Source: Cokeromyces recurvatus
Lineage: Eukaryota; Mucoromycota; Mucoromycetes; Mucorales; Mucoraceae
Direction: 5' to 3'
Assembly: GCF_025118155.1 (NCBI RefSeq)
Contig: NW_026251387.1
Coordinates: 62,001-126,000 of the forward strand
DNA: 64,000 bases
This document shows, piece after piece, positions 12,438 to 23,962 of the stretch. The position numbers were made by a program, and so were the translations under genes. The notes beneath the pieces were generated by a model that saw only the letters and a list, made by a program, of their open reading frames with translations, was not told the DNA's origin and made no database searches. The number at the start of each line of letters is the position of its first letter. Within the stretch, counting starts at the first letter, position 1.

Positions 12438-15400
12438 ATGTTCGGAAAAAGTGCATTTGGAAGTACTGGAGGCTTTGGACAACAACAACAAAATACTTCA
12501 GTATTTGGTCAACAACAACCACAACAACAAAGTGCATTTGGAGGTAAAGCATGCAAGGAAATAATAATAAAAAAAAAAAACCGAAATTAAAATTTATTTT
12601 CATTATTAAGGATTTGGAGCAACGACAACAACTCCTAGCGCCTTCGGTGCTACACCAACTACTAATGCATTTGGTCAACCTGCTCAACAATCTGCTTTTG
12701 GAGCAGCTCCAGCTGCAGGTAAGAACAGTTTCAAAAATATAAAATTAAATTAGAATACAAAGTAATTTTGTTGAATTAGGTGGCTTTGGGGCAACTGGTT
12801 CAGCATTTGGTCAAGCAAGACCTTCAGCTTTTGGAAGTACCTCAACATCTGCGTTTGGTTCTGGTAAAAATAAAAAAAAACACATTTACAAAAAAAAATA
12901 ATAAAATAGAAGGAAAATAGTGTAGAAGCAATATAAAATTAACATTTTTATTTTTTAAAAATATATCTCAGCTCAACCTACTACTTCCACAGCTTTTGGA
13001 GGCTTTGGATCAAGTAAGTTTTATTCTCTCCCCCCCCTTTTTTTTAATATATTTTATACTTATGTAATAAATGTTAGCTCCATCAACTACACCAGCATTT
13101 GGAAATACAACTCAAAATACAGGTGGTTTATTTGGTCAGCGCCCTGCTACAAATGCTTTTGGTAGTACCACCACTACCGGCGCCTTTGGTCAACCTCAAC
13201 AACAAACATCAGCATTCGGTATGGGAAATACTACATCAGCATTTGGACAACCTGCTGGAGGAGTCAATCAGGGAACAGCTGTAGCTGATTTTTCTCCAAC
13301 TCAAGATCGTGACATTACAACGGGTGTTAATAATTTCTTCCAAACCATTACTGCCATGCCTCAATACAAGAACTTTTCTCTTGAAGAACTTCGTTTACAA
13401 GATTACCAACAAGGTAGAAAGAATGCTGGTGCTGCAGCTGGTGGTGGTTTTGGATCTACTACAACCTCAACTTTTGGTCAACCTGCTACAACTTCCGCCT
13501 TTGGTCAACCTGCTACAGGTGCTTTTGGTCAACAAACATCTGCTTTTGGTCAACCTGCTGCTACTGGTTTTGGTTCTACTAATACATCGGGTGGACTCTT
13601 TGGTCAACAACAAAATACCACTACATCTGCATTTGGTCAACCTGCTGCCACCGGCTTTGGCTCCACTACAACTTCTGCATTTGGTCAACCTGCTAACCAG
13701 ACAAGTGCTTTTGGTACTAATAATACTACAGGTGGTGCTTTTGGATCTACCGCAGCAAAACCTTTCTCATTTGGTATGTTGACATGAGGAAAAAAAAAAA
13801 GCTAGGTTGAAATTTACTGATTTTTTTTATAGGTAGTACACCATCTACAGGTGCCTTTGGTCAGACTACAACTTCTGCATTTGGTCAACCAGCTACATCC
13901 ACCACAAGTGCCTTTGGTCAACCTGCGACACAAACAACTGGTTTTGGTGCTTTTGGTCAAAAGCCAGCTACAACAACTACAGGATTTGGTGGTTTTGGTA
14001 ATACAGGCACAACTACAACTGGTTTTGGTGCCACTACAGGCGGTTTTGGAGCTGCTGCTAGTAAGCCAGCCAGCACTTTTTCTTTTGGTGCCACTGCTCC
14101 TACAACTGGAACGACAACGGGTGGTTTTGGTGGTTTTGGTGCAACAAGCCAGCCTGCTACTACTGGATTTGGTCAGACAAGCACAGCGGGTACTGGTCTT
14201 TTTGGAGCTGCTAAACCTACTGCCCCTACTACATCCCTCTTTGGTAACACTTCAGGCACCACAACTGGTTTTGGTGGTTTTGGTACTAACACAACAGGTA
14301 CTACAGGAGGATTGTTTGGACAAAAGCCTGCTACAGGTGGATTAGGAGGAGGATTATTTGGCAACAATACCTCTACTACAACTGGATTTGGAGGATTTGG
14401 TCAGCAACAACAAACTGGAAACACCTTCAATTTACCTGCTCAAGGTGGATTAACTTCATTTGGTACTAATCCTCTTCAAGCAGGTGCTCAACAACAACAA
14501 CCTTTAGTTGCCACTGTCGATAAGAACCCTTATGGTAACAACCCCTTGTTTGATTTGAGTAAAGTTTCAAACACTTCAGTAAAATCAGGAGGCCCATCTG
14601 CTGTTGCTGTTGATAGTACAGGTCGTAAAACAACCCATCCTCATTACCCTATTTCACCTCGTGTTGTATCTAAAATCAAGCTTCGTGGTTTCTCATTTAC
14701 TCCTGTCAAGGCTACGACCAAAAAGGTGGTTACATCTTCTTTGGAAGGTATCAGTGATGATGCAGTTCTTAGCTCTGGAGCCTTTGCTCCTCGTGCCAAC
14801 AATAAAAAGTTAATCTTTGATGATAACATTGATGCAGCTAATATTGTAGCACTTGTTAATAAGAAGAAATCCGATAAAAAGAAGGTTACATTTGTTCCTG
14901 AATTAGAATCTGTTGCAGCTAAAGAAAATGCTAATACAACTACTACAATGACAACCTCTGTTACTACTACAACCACTACTACCGTCTCTGATGTTACTAC
15001 GAAAGATTTACAAAATGAGTCTGTTGCAACATCCGCTGCCACCACTACCACTGCTAGCGCTACCACTACTGCTGCTAGCACAACTCCTGCATCTACAGTT
15101 GCCATGAAGAATGGTTATTACATGTCACCTAGTCTTGAAACTCTCATCAGTATGCCAAAAGAAGGATTAAAACAAGTCCATAATTTTATTGTAGGACGTA
15201 AAGGATATGGTAAAGTTGAATATATGGAACCTGTTGATTTATCAGAGGTTGTTCTTGAAGACATTATGGGAAATATTGTGGTTATTGAAGATAGGAAGGT
15301 TCTTGTCTATCCTGATCTTGACAGTAAACCTCCTACAGGTCAACAACTCAATACAACTGCTATCGTCACACTTGAAAATTGTTTTACCAAGGATCGAAAT

Positions 15401-15538
15401 ACGGGTGCACCCATTAAAGATCCTGAACATCCACGATTCAAGCTCTTTAAGGAAAAGCTTCGTAAACAACCCGATGTTGAATTTATGGATTATGACGAAG
15501 TTACAGGTGAATGGAGTTTCAAAGCATATCACTTTTAA
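12438..15538 (+). CDS. Nup98/Nup116-type FG nucleoporin
   Basis: Component of the nuclear pore permeability barrier. Six exons give about 910 residues beginning MFGKSAFGSTGGFGQ. The N-terminal 650 residues are a GLFG/FG-repeat domain (many SAFGQPA, GGLFGQ and TGFGGFG units). A GLEBS-type segment interrupts it (ADFSPTQDRDITTGVNNFFQ through EELRLQDYQQGRK, about 13285-13425); in Nup98 this binds Rae1/Gle2. After a linker with Thr runs comes the autoproteolytic/Nup-docking domain (NGYYMSPSLETLISMP, NFIVGRKGYGKVEYMEPVDL, NCFTKDRNTGAPIKDPEHPR). The protein stops at WSFKAYHF, exactly at the His-Phe that precedes the scissile Ser in cleavable Nup98, so no Nup96 half is attached. All repeat exons keep frame. 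Confidence 0.95.
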
Positions 15539-15683
15539 AAAAAAATATTATCACTCTTTATATGAACAAATTTATAATAAAGGGAAAATAGGAACGAAAA
15601 AAGAAAAAAGAAAAAAAATAAATATAATAAAAAATAAAAATAAAATTAAAAAATAAAGTTTCTCTCTTTTATCCTACTTTATT

Positions 15684-17007
15684 TTAATGAAAAAAGTGAC
15701 GTGTATGATGACAAGAAGAAAATTGACAATCAGGACATTGAAGTGACCATTGTACACTATGCTTTTCTTGACGGTCCAAATGTTCCTTTACGATATCTGC
15801 CATAGCACGAGTAAAGACAGGATCATCATTTAGGGCATCCACACGTTTCCAGCCTGTGATACCCAATGCTTTGGCCTCCTGACCATATTCATGATCCAAT
15901 TCATATAATGTTTCGATATGATCGGTTGTAAAGGCAATTGGTACAGCTACGATATTCCTTTTACCAGCCTTGGCAAAACCATGAATGGCATCCGCGGTCT
16001 GTGGACCTAACCAGGCCTTGGGGCCTACTTGAGATTGCCAACAGAGACGATAAGGGTATTGATGGCCGAGTCGTGTCATGACATGATCGACAGTAGCCGC
16101 GACTTCAGCAGGATAAGGATCCCCTTGATTGACGACCGACATGGGTAACGAATGCGCAGAGAACATGATGATCGCCTCCTGACGATCCTCTGGTGTATAT
16201 TCAGCCAATTTAGCCTCTATCCTTTGAGCCATGGCTTCAATGAATCCAGGATGTGTTGGCCAACGATCGATAATACTCCAATGAATATCATCCCTTTTCA
16301 TCCCCGACTCTGAGATACAACGATAAAGTTCATTTAGACTACTCCCCGTAGTTGAACAAGAATATTGAGGATATTGAGTAAAGACAACTGCTCTCTTGAC
16401 ACCATCCTGTCGCATTTCCTCAAGGGCTGTACTCGTATAAGGCTCAACATAACGGAAGGCAATATAATGTTTATGGGGCGCTGTCTCTGGCGAGATGGAA
16501 TCCAAGATCTTTTCTAATGCTTGACCTTGTTTACGAGTCCAAGCCAAGATAGGGGATCCTCCCCCAATAGCCTTATATTGCTCAATAATCTTTGGTGTTC
16601 GTGTCTTTGCAATAAATTTGGATGTATATTTTTGAAAGGGAAGTTGCATAAGGTCTCTATCTGAAAATAAATTATAAAGAAAACTATACACGTCTCCTGT
16701 TGTTTCTGGTCCACCCATATTTGTTAATAAAACTGCAGTAGGCCTTTTTTTTTTTAATAAGGGGACAAAAAAAGAAAAAAAAAAGTAAGTCAAGTTTATC
16801 CCATTTTCATATTTTGCTCATTGAAACTTACGGTTTCTTAGTATTAGGTATAGTTGTATATTGACGTAAAATAGATGAACATGCTTTATTATAATTTACT
16901 AGAATAAAATAATGTGTCTTAATATCGTATTGTTTATTCGCTTTTTTTTTTTTTTTTTTTTTTTTATTTCATTTACCAAAAGATCTTTTTAAGCAAAGAC
17001 TATACAT
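15684..17007 (-). CDS. Ferrochelatase, mitochondrial
   Basis: Inserts Fe2+ into protoporphyrin IX, the last step of heme synthesis, at the mitochondrial inner membrane. Exon 1 at 17007 gives MYSLCLKRSF and joins through VNYNKACSSILRQYTTIP to the body, forming a Lys/Arg/Ser-rich import presequence. The core has AVLLTNMGGPET, KAIGGGSPILAWTRKQG, YPQYSCSTTGSSLN, the catalytic His region IMFSAHSLPMSVVNQGDPYP, and CWQSQVGPKAWLGPQT. The C terminus has LQCPDCQFSSC, matching the Cys-x2-Cys-x4-Cys spacing of the [2Fe-2S] ligands in animal ferrochelatase, and the Cys of YSCSTTGSS is the fourth. Length about 405. Convergent with the nucleoporin gene and in line with the SLC49-like gene behind it. Codon third positions look richer in C/G than in most neighbours. 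Confidence 0.95.
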
Positions 17008-17727
17008 GTTTATTTTTATTCGAGTGTTGATAAAGAAAGAGAAAGGGGAAGTGGGTAACTTTTTTTTTAATTTAATTTAATTTACCAATGTAATTAACAA
17101 AAAGAAAAGAATCAAACACTTATAAATTTATACTACATTTAAAAGAACTTCTTTTTATTCTCCATTTTTTTTTTTTTTTTTATGTTTAATAATACGCGGA
17201 GTTCATCATCATAAACATCGTAGTTTAAGCTCGATCGACATTGATATGTGTGATGAGTTTATAAATCATCGGTACTTTTAACCGGCTTAATAATATAATA
17301 AGGATTAAGTACAAATAAGAATCACATTCGAGAAAAGAGTATCACTATGATAATAATAGTACTTCTTGAAAATATTACGTAATAATAACATTTGGCTTTC
17401 TTAGAATACTACAAACGCGTATTACTAATCCTCTTCTTCTGCTGCTGTTGTTGTTTCAATAACTATTTTAATGATGTCATTATTATGTTATAGAAGAAAA
17501 TGAACCCTATTATACTATTATTATTATTACTACTACTACTACTACTGTTGTAGTAAATATAGAATAATATAGTCTATATCGTGTCCCCACCTTTTTTTTT
17601 TTTCCTATTTCTAATTAATAAAAGAAGAAAACTGACTGTAGTCATCCAATTAAAATTCATCCTAATTATTAATAATAACAATGATAGGAGGAAAAGAAGT
17701 TAAAAAAAAATGAATTTATTATAACTA
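17008..17727. other. Spacer between ferrochelatase and SLC49-like transporter
   Basis: AT-rich 5' region of ferrochelatase and 3' region of the transporter, with trinucleotide ATT/ACT runs near 17515-17545. No gene seen. Confidence 0.45.
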
Positions 17728-19375
17728 TCATCTTTGTAAATGAAGCGTTCTTTTTAATGTCCCTTTTACTTTATGTATAAAATAGATACTAACAAACATA
17801 GCTAGTGTTAAATAGAACATGGGTAGACGCATAGAGAATTGATTTGTCATATTTTCATTCCAGCCCATCACGGCTACTAATAGTACTCCACCTATATTTC
17901 CTATTGTAAATAGATATCCTGTAGGTATGATTTCACTGATAGGAAAGAATAATTCACTTGCGAATTGAAAGAAGGCGGGTGAAATAGCTATATTTATGTT
18001 AATCATAATGAAAACTTGACTTCTTCTTTATATACATGTATTTATTTATTTGTAACTATTTTACCATAAGATGTTAAACCAAAACTGATACAGGATAAAA
18101 TGACGCCTTTAAAAAGTTTATACTGACAAGATATGAATAGTCCCAAGACACTGAAAGCTGTCATTATACATAATAGAGTACATGCTTGTTTATATCTTAA
18201 TGTTCTATCTAAATAATAACCCACTAAAATACTAGCTGGAAATCCTACAAGTAACATAATGGCACCTAATAAGCCAATATGCTTTTCATCAATGACATGT
18301 TGAAAAGGCGGAATAAGGATTTGAGCTAATAGAGTTATAATCGTACATTGAGCTCCCATGATGATACCATACGATCCCAGCATGTAAATAAACTTTTTCT
18401 GTTTCCATAACTGAGCAGCTTGTTCAGATGAATTAAGCTCATTTATCATACTAAATTAGTAATATAATAGGTAAATCATGTCTATAGATTATGATAACTC
18501 TCTATACTCACCTTCGCCAATAAGGTGCTGGTCTTTGAAAAGCGTACCAAATTAAAATAAGAACTACTAGACATATAATAAACTATACATGAAATAAATG
18601 ACTAACATTCTATTCCTATTCCTATTAAAAGTACCTGCGTAAATAGTAAATGTGGAATATCTTTATTTCGTGTAGATTGTTTAACAACAAGAGGTGTTAA
18701 AGCACACCCAGCTGCAATGCCAAGATTATTAGCAGATACAGCAATAGATGTAGCAATATTAATCTCTGTTTCTGGAAACCACGCAACAGCCAATCTTGGG
18801 GGAATAGATAACATAAATACTTGAGCTACATAATAAGATAGATTAGTCCAAAATAAAAAAGTATCATCATTAAATATATCTAACCTAGTGCTGCTATTGT
18901 TTGTCCAAAAAATAAGGTAATAAATCCATATAAAGATGGTGTAGCTCCTAGCCAACGTATTCCACCAGCTATTGCATTCAAAACTGCTCCAATAAGTATG
19001 CCACGTTGAAGTCCGTTCCCCACACAATCTTCAAAATATTTAAAGGTAAATTGAATGGCAAAAGGGTAAATTAACATATAAATAGATGACAAAGAATTAA
19101 TAGCATTGGTTGTTGATGTAGTTGCATTTTCAAAGTAATACTGTACAAATATATACAAACATGGTGCAAAGGTGATCCACCTAAGGTAGAATGGGTATAG
19201 GCAGTTGATGTGTTTAATGTTAATGTTACAATAAAAATAAAATAAAATAGATTTTTACAAACATTAGTGCACTAGAAAACGAAAAAAAGGAAAAAGAAAA
19301 CAAGACAAGCCAACGCCAATTGTCTTTTCGAGTTGTAACGAGTAAAGGAGCTTCTTCATCATTCTGTTTAAGCAT
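17728..19375 (-). CDS. SLC49 (FLVCR)-like major facilitator transporter
   Basis: About six exons join to roughly 450 residues with about twelve membrane helices. The start at 19375 reads MLKQNDEEAPLLVTTRKDNW. The first helix ends SALMWITFAPCLY, the usual SLC49 pattern. Strong family segments follow: GAVLNAIAGGIRWLGATPS, FGQTIAALAQVFMLSIPPRL, AVAWFPETEINIATSIAV and NNLGIAAGCALTPLVV, which track animal FLVCR1/2. The second half has GFPASILVGYYLDRTLRYKQ. FLVCR proteins were described as heme exporters and more recently as choline/ethanolamine transporters, so the substrate here is open. It lies directly upstream of ferrochelatase on the same strand, which favours heme-related work but does not prove it. 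Frame is maintained across all inferred introns. Confidence 0.82.
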
Positions 19376-19521
19376 TGTAGATCTCACGAAAGAAAAAAAA
19401 AAAAAAAAGCGGAAAATTAAAAATAAGGTACACCAAATACTGCTTCTGTAACAAAATTTATTCTTTTATTTGTTTCATCATAAAAATAAAATAAAATAAA
19501 TAAATAAAAAAAAAGAGGTCA

Positions 19522-19650
19522 ATGTTGGATGCTCATCTAATTTTATACTATGGATCGATTTTACTATTTGCTTATATGCTTTTAAAACTTCGACGCTTAT
19601 TCAAGGCACGTAAAAGATTAAGTAAAAATTTACGATCACAATTACATTAG
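19522..19650 (+). CDS. Possible 42-residue single-pass membrane protein
   Basis: A short frame starting MLDAHLILYYGSILLFAYML and then KLRRLFKARKRLSKNLRSQL, stopping at TAG 19648. One hydrophobic helix is followed at once by a strongly basic tail, a topology with the tail on the cytosolic or matrix side. It is divergent from the transporter gene (147 bases apart), and an A run lies upstream and a T run downstream as at other gene borders here. No known family is recognised; small subunits of translocases or respiratory complexes have this size and shape. A chance frame cannot be excluded. Confidence 0.4.
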   Translation: MLDAHLILYYGSILLFAYMLLKLRRLFKARKRLSKNLRSQLH

Positions 19651-21681
19651 AATTGGAATAAATTCAGTAATTTATGGATTATTTCAACGCGATCTTTTTT
19701 TTTTTTTTTTTTTTTTTTTCTTTTTAATAAATAAAAATGTGTATATTTATAAAAGTAGTTCTCTTGTAGAGAAGCGTTCCTTTGATGGTGCACTTCCTTT
19801 CTTGTGAATTGATAAAAATAAAAGTTATTACACTTGTATGTAAACAATGATGCGTGGCTAAATATTTAAACATTTTAGTAATTAATTGTGGACATAATTA
19901 TAAGCTTTGACAGAAAAAAAGATGTTGTGCTTAAAGGATATTCGATAGCTGCTTTAGCCCCTCTTCCTTTGATAGCCCTTATCTTTAAGAGTGTAAAGAA
20001 AAAATAATAATATTTATTTGTAAATGAAAATACACATTGTTAATTTAAGGAGTAAACAACATTCAGACATGCGTGTGTAAAAAAGATGAAATAAAGTTTA
20101 GTGCGTTCTCCTTTAAAAAAAAAGGAGAAAAAAAGTACTTTTTCTTATCTTTTTTATCTTTTCCTTTTCTTTTCCTTTTCTTTTCTTTTCTTCACAAATG
20201 TTGCCTTTTTTTTTTTCTTTTTTTTTCCTAAAGTTAGAGAAAGTCAGGGTTATGAAGTGTGCTCAAGTCACATAGCTTGGCTTACTTGGGAGTGTAGAAC
20301 TGTCCGTTTATAACATGGCTAAAGGAGAGGGCCTAGACTCTCTTTTGGTTACTACATGCATATCCGCCTTCACCTTGGGTTATTGCAACCTTAGATAATT
20401 GATGGGACCTTATCGAATTTTGACTGCTCAAGTTTGATTTATTTCCAAAGGAGGAGGGAAATAAAAAGGATACTTGGGGTTGGAAATTGTAAACCTGTTC
20501 CTTTTTTAGGGAGATTAGCGTACTCTTTGTCTGCACCATTGAAAGGGCTTATCTCAAGGTTTAGTTTTTCTGTTTTTCTTTTTGGAGGTTTTTCCTTCTT
20601 TTTATTTTTATCTAGTTGCTGTTTATAAAATAAAAATAGATAAGGATGCACAGCTTACGTTTCTGACCGTGGTTTTTTCATCTATTTATTTAGTTGAAGA
20701 ATCCCAACTTGTATTTACTGTTAAGTCAAAAGTAGATGCTAGGGGTCAAAGAAGGGACATTCTCAGGTAAACAATAGTCAGGTCGTGCACTTCATGTATC
20801 TGGATTTCTTCCACTTCGCCACGCTACAGGTCAGAATGTTTAGCCCGGCTTCCAATGAAACTTACATCCAACTGTATTTTTTTATTGGGTTATGGGGTGA
20901 GGAATCCTATCTTTTTCTTCTAGCAAGGCTTGGGCCAGGTTGGACTTTGCCAAGTGTCTACTAGTTGAAATTGGACGTTTATCTTTCAAGTAGAAATTTA
21001 GAGGGAGAAGAAGAAAAAAAAAGCCCAACATGGGTATTGGTTTATAGAAAACTTATTTTTGGGATTAGATATGCTTTCACCTTCTCGTGGTTAATCCTGT
21101 TAGTATCAAGTCTCTTCTAAAAGAGATTTGAGAACTAAGAAAAGCATCTTTTTTTTTTATAATATTAATAAAAATTAAAAAAATAAAGACTTTTTTATAT
21201 GATAATTCTTTTTTTTTTCATATAGCTTCTACTTGATTATTTATAATTTTTAAGACTGTGCATTATATAAAAAATAGACATAATAATATTGTAAAAGAAA
21301 AGCCTTCTTCATCTATGATAAATATACAGGAGGCAAACTAATATTTTTTTACTCTTCCTGAAATTTCGTTATTTCTGTTATTTGACGCTAATACATGTCT
21401 TAAATTTGCAGGAAAAAGGAGATTATTTTACTAATGATTTTATTTTCCCACAAAATAAATTTTTGCACTATAAACACTCTATATGCCGACATGAAAGCTC
21501 TAACAGACTATACCTTTATATAGGCTACGTTTATGTAATCTATGCATAATATATAGTTGGAAATGTTTAGCAAGGGAAATAATTTGAAATGATAAATATG
21601 AATGTATATAAATGAATACATATTCTCATTTTTCTTTTCTATTTTTTTTTTTTAAAAAAAATACATCTTTACTTAAGAACT
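19651..21681. other. Repeat-bearing intergenic region
   Basis: No intact gene. From about 20230 to 21110 the sequence is more balanced in G/C than its flanks (e.g. around 20250-20360 and 20770-20960) and contains no sustained frame. It ends in copy B of the dispersed repeat. This is probably the remnant of a mobile element. The last 500 bases are AT-rich promoter sequence for the transaldolase. Confidence 0.45.
21047..21160. repeat. Dispersed repeat, copy B
   Basis: Matches 7261-7377: GAAAAC, TTTTTGGGATTAG, CTTTCACCTTCTC, then GGTTAATCCTGTTAGTATCA and AACTAAGAAAAGCA, followed by a T run. Same orientation as copy A, about 13.8 kb away. Confidence 0.65.
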
Positions 21682-22839
21682 ATGACTTCTGTTCTTGACC
21701 AAATAAAGCAGTTTACAACAATCGTCGCCGACACTGGTGATTTTGAAAGTAAAATTATGAATATATACTTTTTTCTGATATAATTAAATTCTTATGATTT
21801 GGTTCCTCCCATTTACATATATATATATATATATATATGTATAGCTATTGCAGAATATAGGCCTCAGGATGCTACTACTAATCCCTCATTAATTTTGGCA
21901 GCTTCTCAAAAGAGTGAATATTCCAAGCTCATTGATGAAGCTCTTGAATTTGCCACAAAGAAGGGCGGGTAAAGAAAAAAATAGTGATAATAATTACAAA
22001 CCTTATTTAGATATCACTTATTATCATTATTCATCATATTCATCATCATTATTATTATTAGTGATTTGCAGGAACAAGCAGAATGGGCATTCGATAAACT
22101 TTTAATTAATTTTGGTAGAGAAATTTTAAAAATTGTTCCGGGCCGTGTCTCAACAGAGGTAGATGCTCGTCTCTCATTTGACAAGGAAGGAACGATTGCA
22201 AGGGCAAAGCGTTTAATAAAGCTTTATAAGGATGAAGGTATTGACAAAGAACGGGTATTGATTAAGATTGCCTCTACCTTTGAGGGAATTCATGCTGCTT
22301 ATGAACTTGAAACACAACATAACATTCATTGTAACTTGACATTATTATTCAGTTTCACCCAGGCTGTTGCTTGTGCAGAGGCAGGTGTTACCTTAATTTC
22401 GCCATTTGTGGGTCGTATCTTAGATTGGTACAAGAATCATACGAATGAAGAATACTCTGTTCCAGAGAATGATCCTGGTGTCATCTCAGTTACAAACATT
22501 TATAATTACTATAAACAATATGGATATAAAACTATCGTTATGGGTGCTTCCTTTCGTAATACAGGAGAAATTGAAGAGTTAGCCGGCTGTGACTTCCTTA
22601 CGATCTCTCCCAACTTACTGGCTGAACTTCATAAAGATAAAAATAAGAAAATAGAACGTAAATTAAGTCCCGAAAAAGTCAAGAAAATGGAAAAGGTATC
22701 TTATTTTAATAATGAAAAGGCTTTTCGATGGAGTCTTAACGAAGATGCTATGGCTACTGAAAAACTTGCTGAGGGGATTCGTAACTTTGCCAAGGATGGT
22801 ATAAGACTGGAAGAAATGTTAAAATCAAGATTGCAATAA
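21682..22839 (+). CDS. Transaldolase
   Basis: Pentose-phosphate enzyme that moves a dihydroxyacetone unit from sedoheptulose-7-phosphate to glyceraldehyde-3-phosphate in the cytosol. Three exons (introns near 21749-21844 and 21971-22061) give about 325 residues from [20 protein letters not shown]. Key signs are [15 protein letters not shown], the second-exon joint [34 protein letters not shown], the Schiff-base Lys in [32 protein letters not shown] and [17 protein letters not shown]. Length and order match eukaryotic TAL1. No anomalies. Confidence 0.96.
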
Positions 22840-23319
22840 AATAATAAATATACGATTTTTCTTTGCTCAACGCACACACACACACTCACACAAAAAAAAA
22901 AAAAAGGTATAATTAATAAAAGAATATATCATTGGGTGATACATATCTGCATTTATCATATTGAATTTTTGTGATGTCAATAATAAATGACTTTAGACAA
23001 ACTAAGAGAATAAATAAAGGATGATGTGCAAGCAATGTCCTTTAATTGTAATAATATTCAAGTCTTTAAGCGCAATTATTAGATACTTGATAATTAGTTT
23101 CAATAGAAAGACGTTTATAGACACAAAGCAACTACTATCTTGTAATAGAAAAGTAAAAGTATAGCAGCAAAAGTTGATTATCTTCATTTCCTTATTAACA
23201 AAGTAGTAATTTATTTTTAATATCGAACACATTCATTTTCTTTTTTAAGAACTATTTATCTGAGTCAGTATACGGATCGAGTCCAAGTTGACATATAATG
23301 TATCAAGAAAACTGCAAAC

Positions 23320-23354
<35 letters not shown>

Positions 23355-23962
23355 CGAAATAATGTAAATATTATCAAACATGTATCCAATCATAGTAATA
23401 TATAACGAAAACAGACCAAGTATCTTTATTAATAAAGAAATAAAATCTCTACGCATAAATAATACCTTCCGTGTAGACAGACAGTTCTCGTTTTGAAATA
23501 TTGTAACGTATAGTGTAACAAATGAATAAATTTATTTTTAAATTCGTTTCTAATTATTGATCTTGATCCGCTTATTGACATTATTATAACGGTCCCGTTC
23601 TATTCAATTTAATCTTTTTAACTGAAAACTAGTGTTTAAAGACTAATGAGGCTTGTAATCTTCGGTAATGATGGATGTCTATACTTGTGTAGAGTGGCTA
23701 ATTTTTTTTTATTTTATTTTCTTGTAGAATATGAATGGATTACACAAAGTATATAAAATAGATTAATTGGTTGGCCAATGTAAACTCAAGTTCAAGGGGG
23801 GGGAAATAAACAGTTTTATGTGCAAAAAAGAAAAAGAAAACCCAGCCTCATTAAGGTGATACAACTAGTAAATAACAATAATAAAAGAATTCAAACTAAA
23901 CCATTACTTTTTGTGTCTTTCTTTCTCTTTTATATATTTATAAATTAAAAAGGGGAAAAAAA
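22840..23962. other. AT-rich intergenic region between transaldolase and chitin synthase
   Basis: A CA repeat near 22870-22890, a T run at about 23322-23352 and a G8 run at about 23800. No coding sequence is supported on either strand. Confidence 0.5.

Noticed and set aside
13309..14345. Leu/Val-rich plus-strand frames in the FG-repeat exons
   Set aside because: Out-of-frame translation of FG repeats; the FG frame is the real one.
14644..15105. Val/Ala-rich minus-strand frame in the nucleoporin gene
   Set aside because: Mirror of Thr-rich codons in the Nup98 linker.
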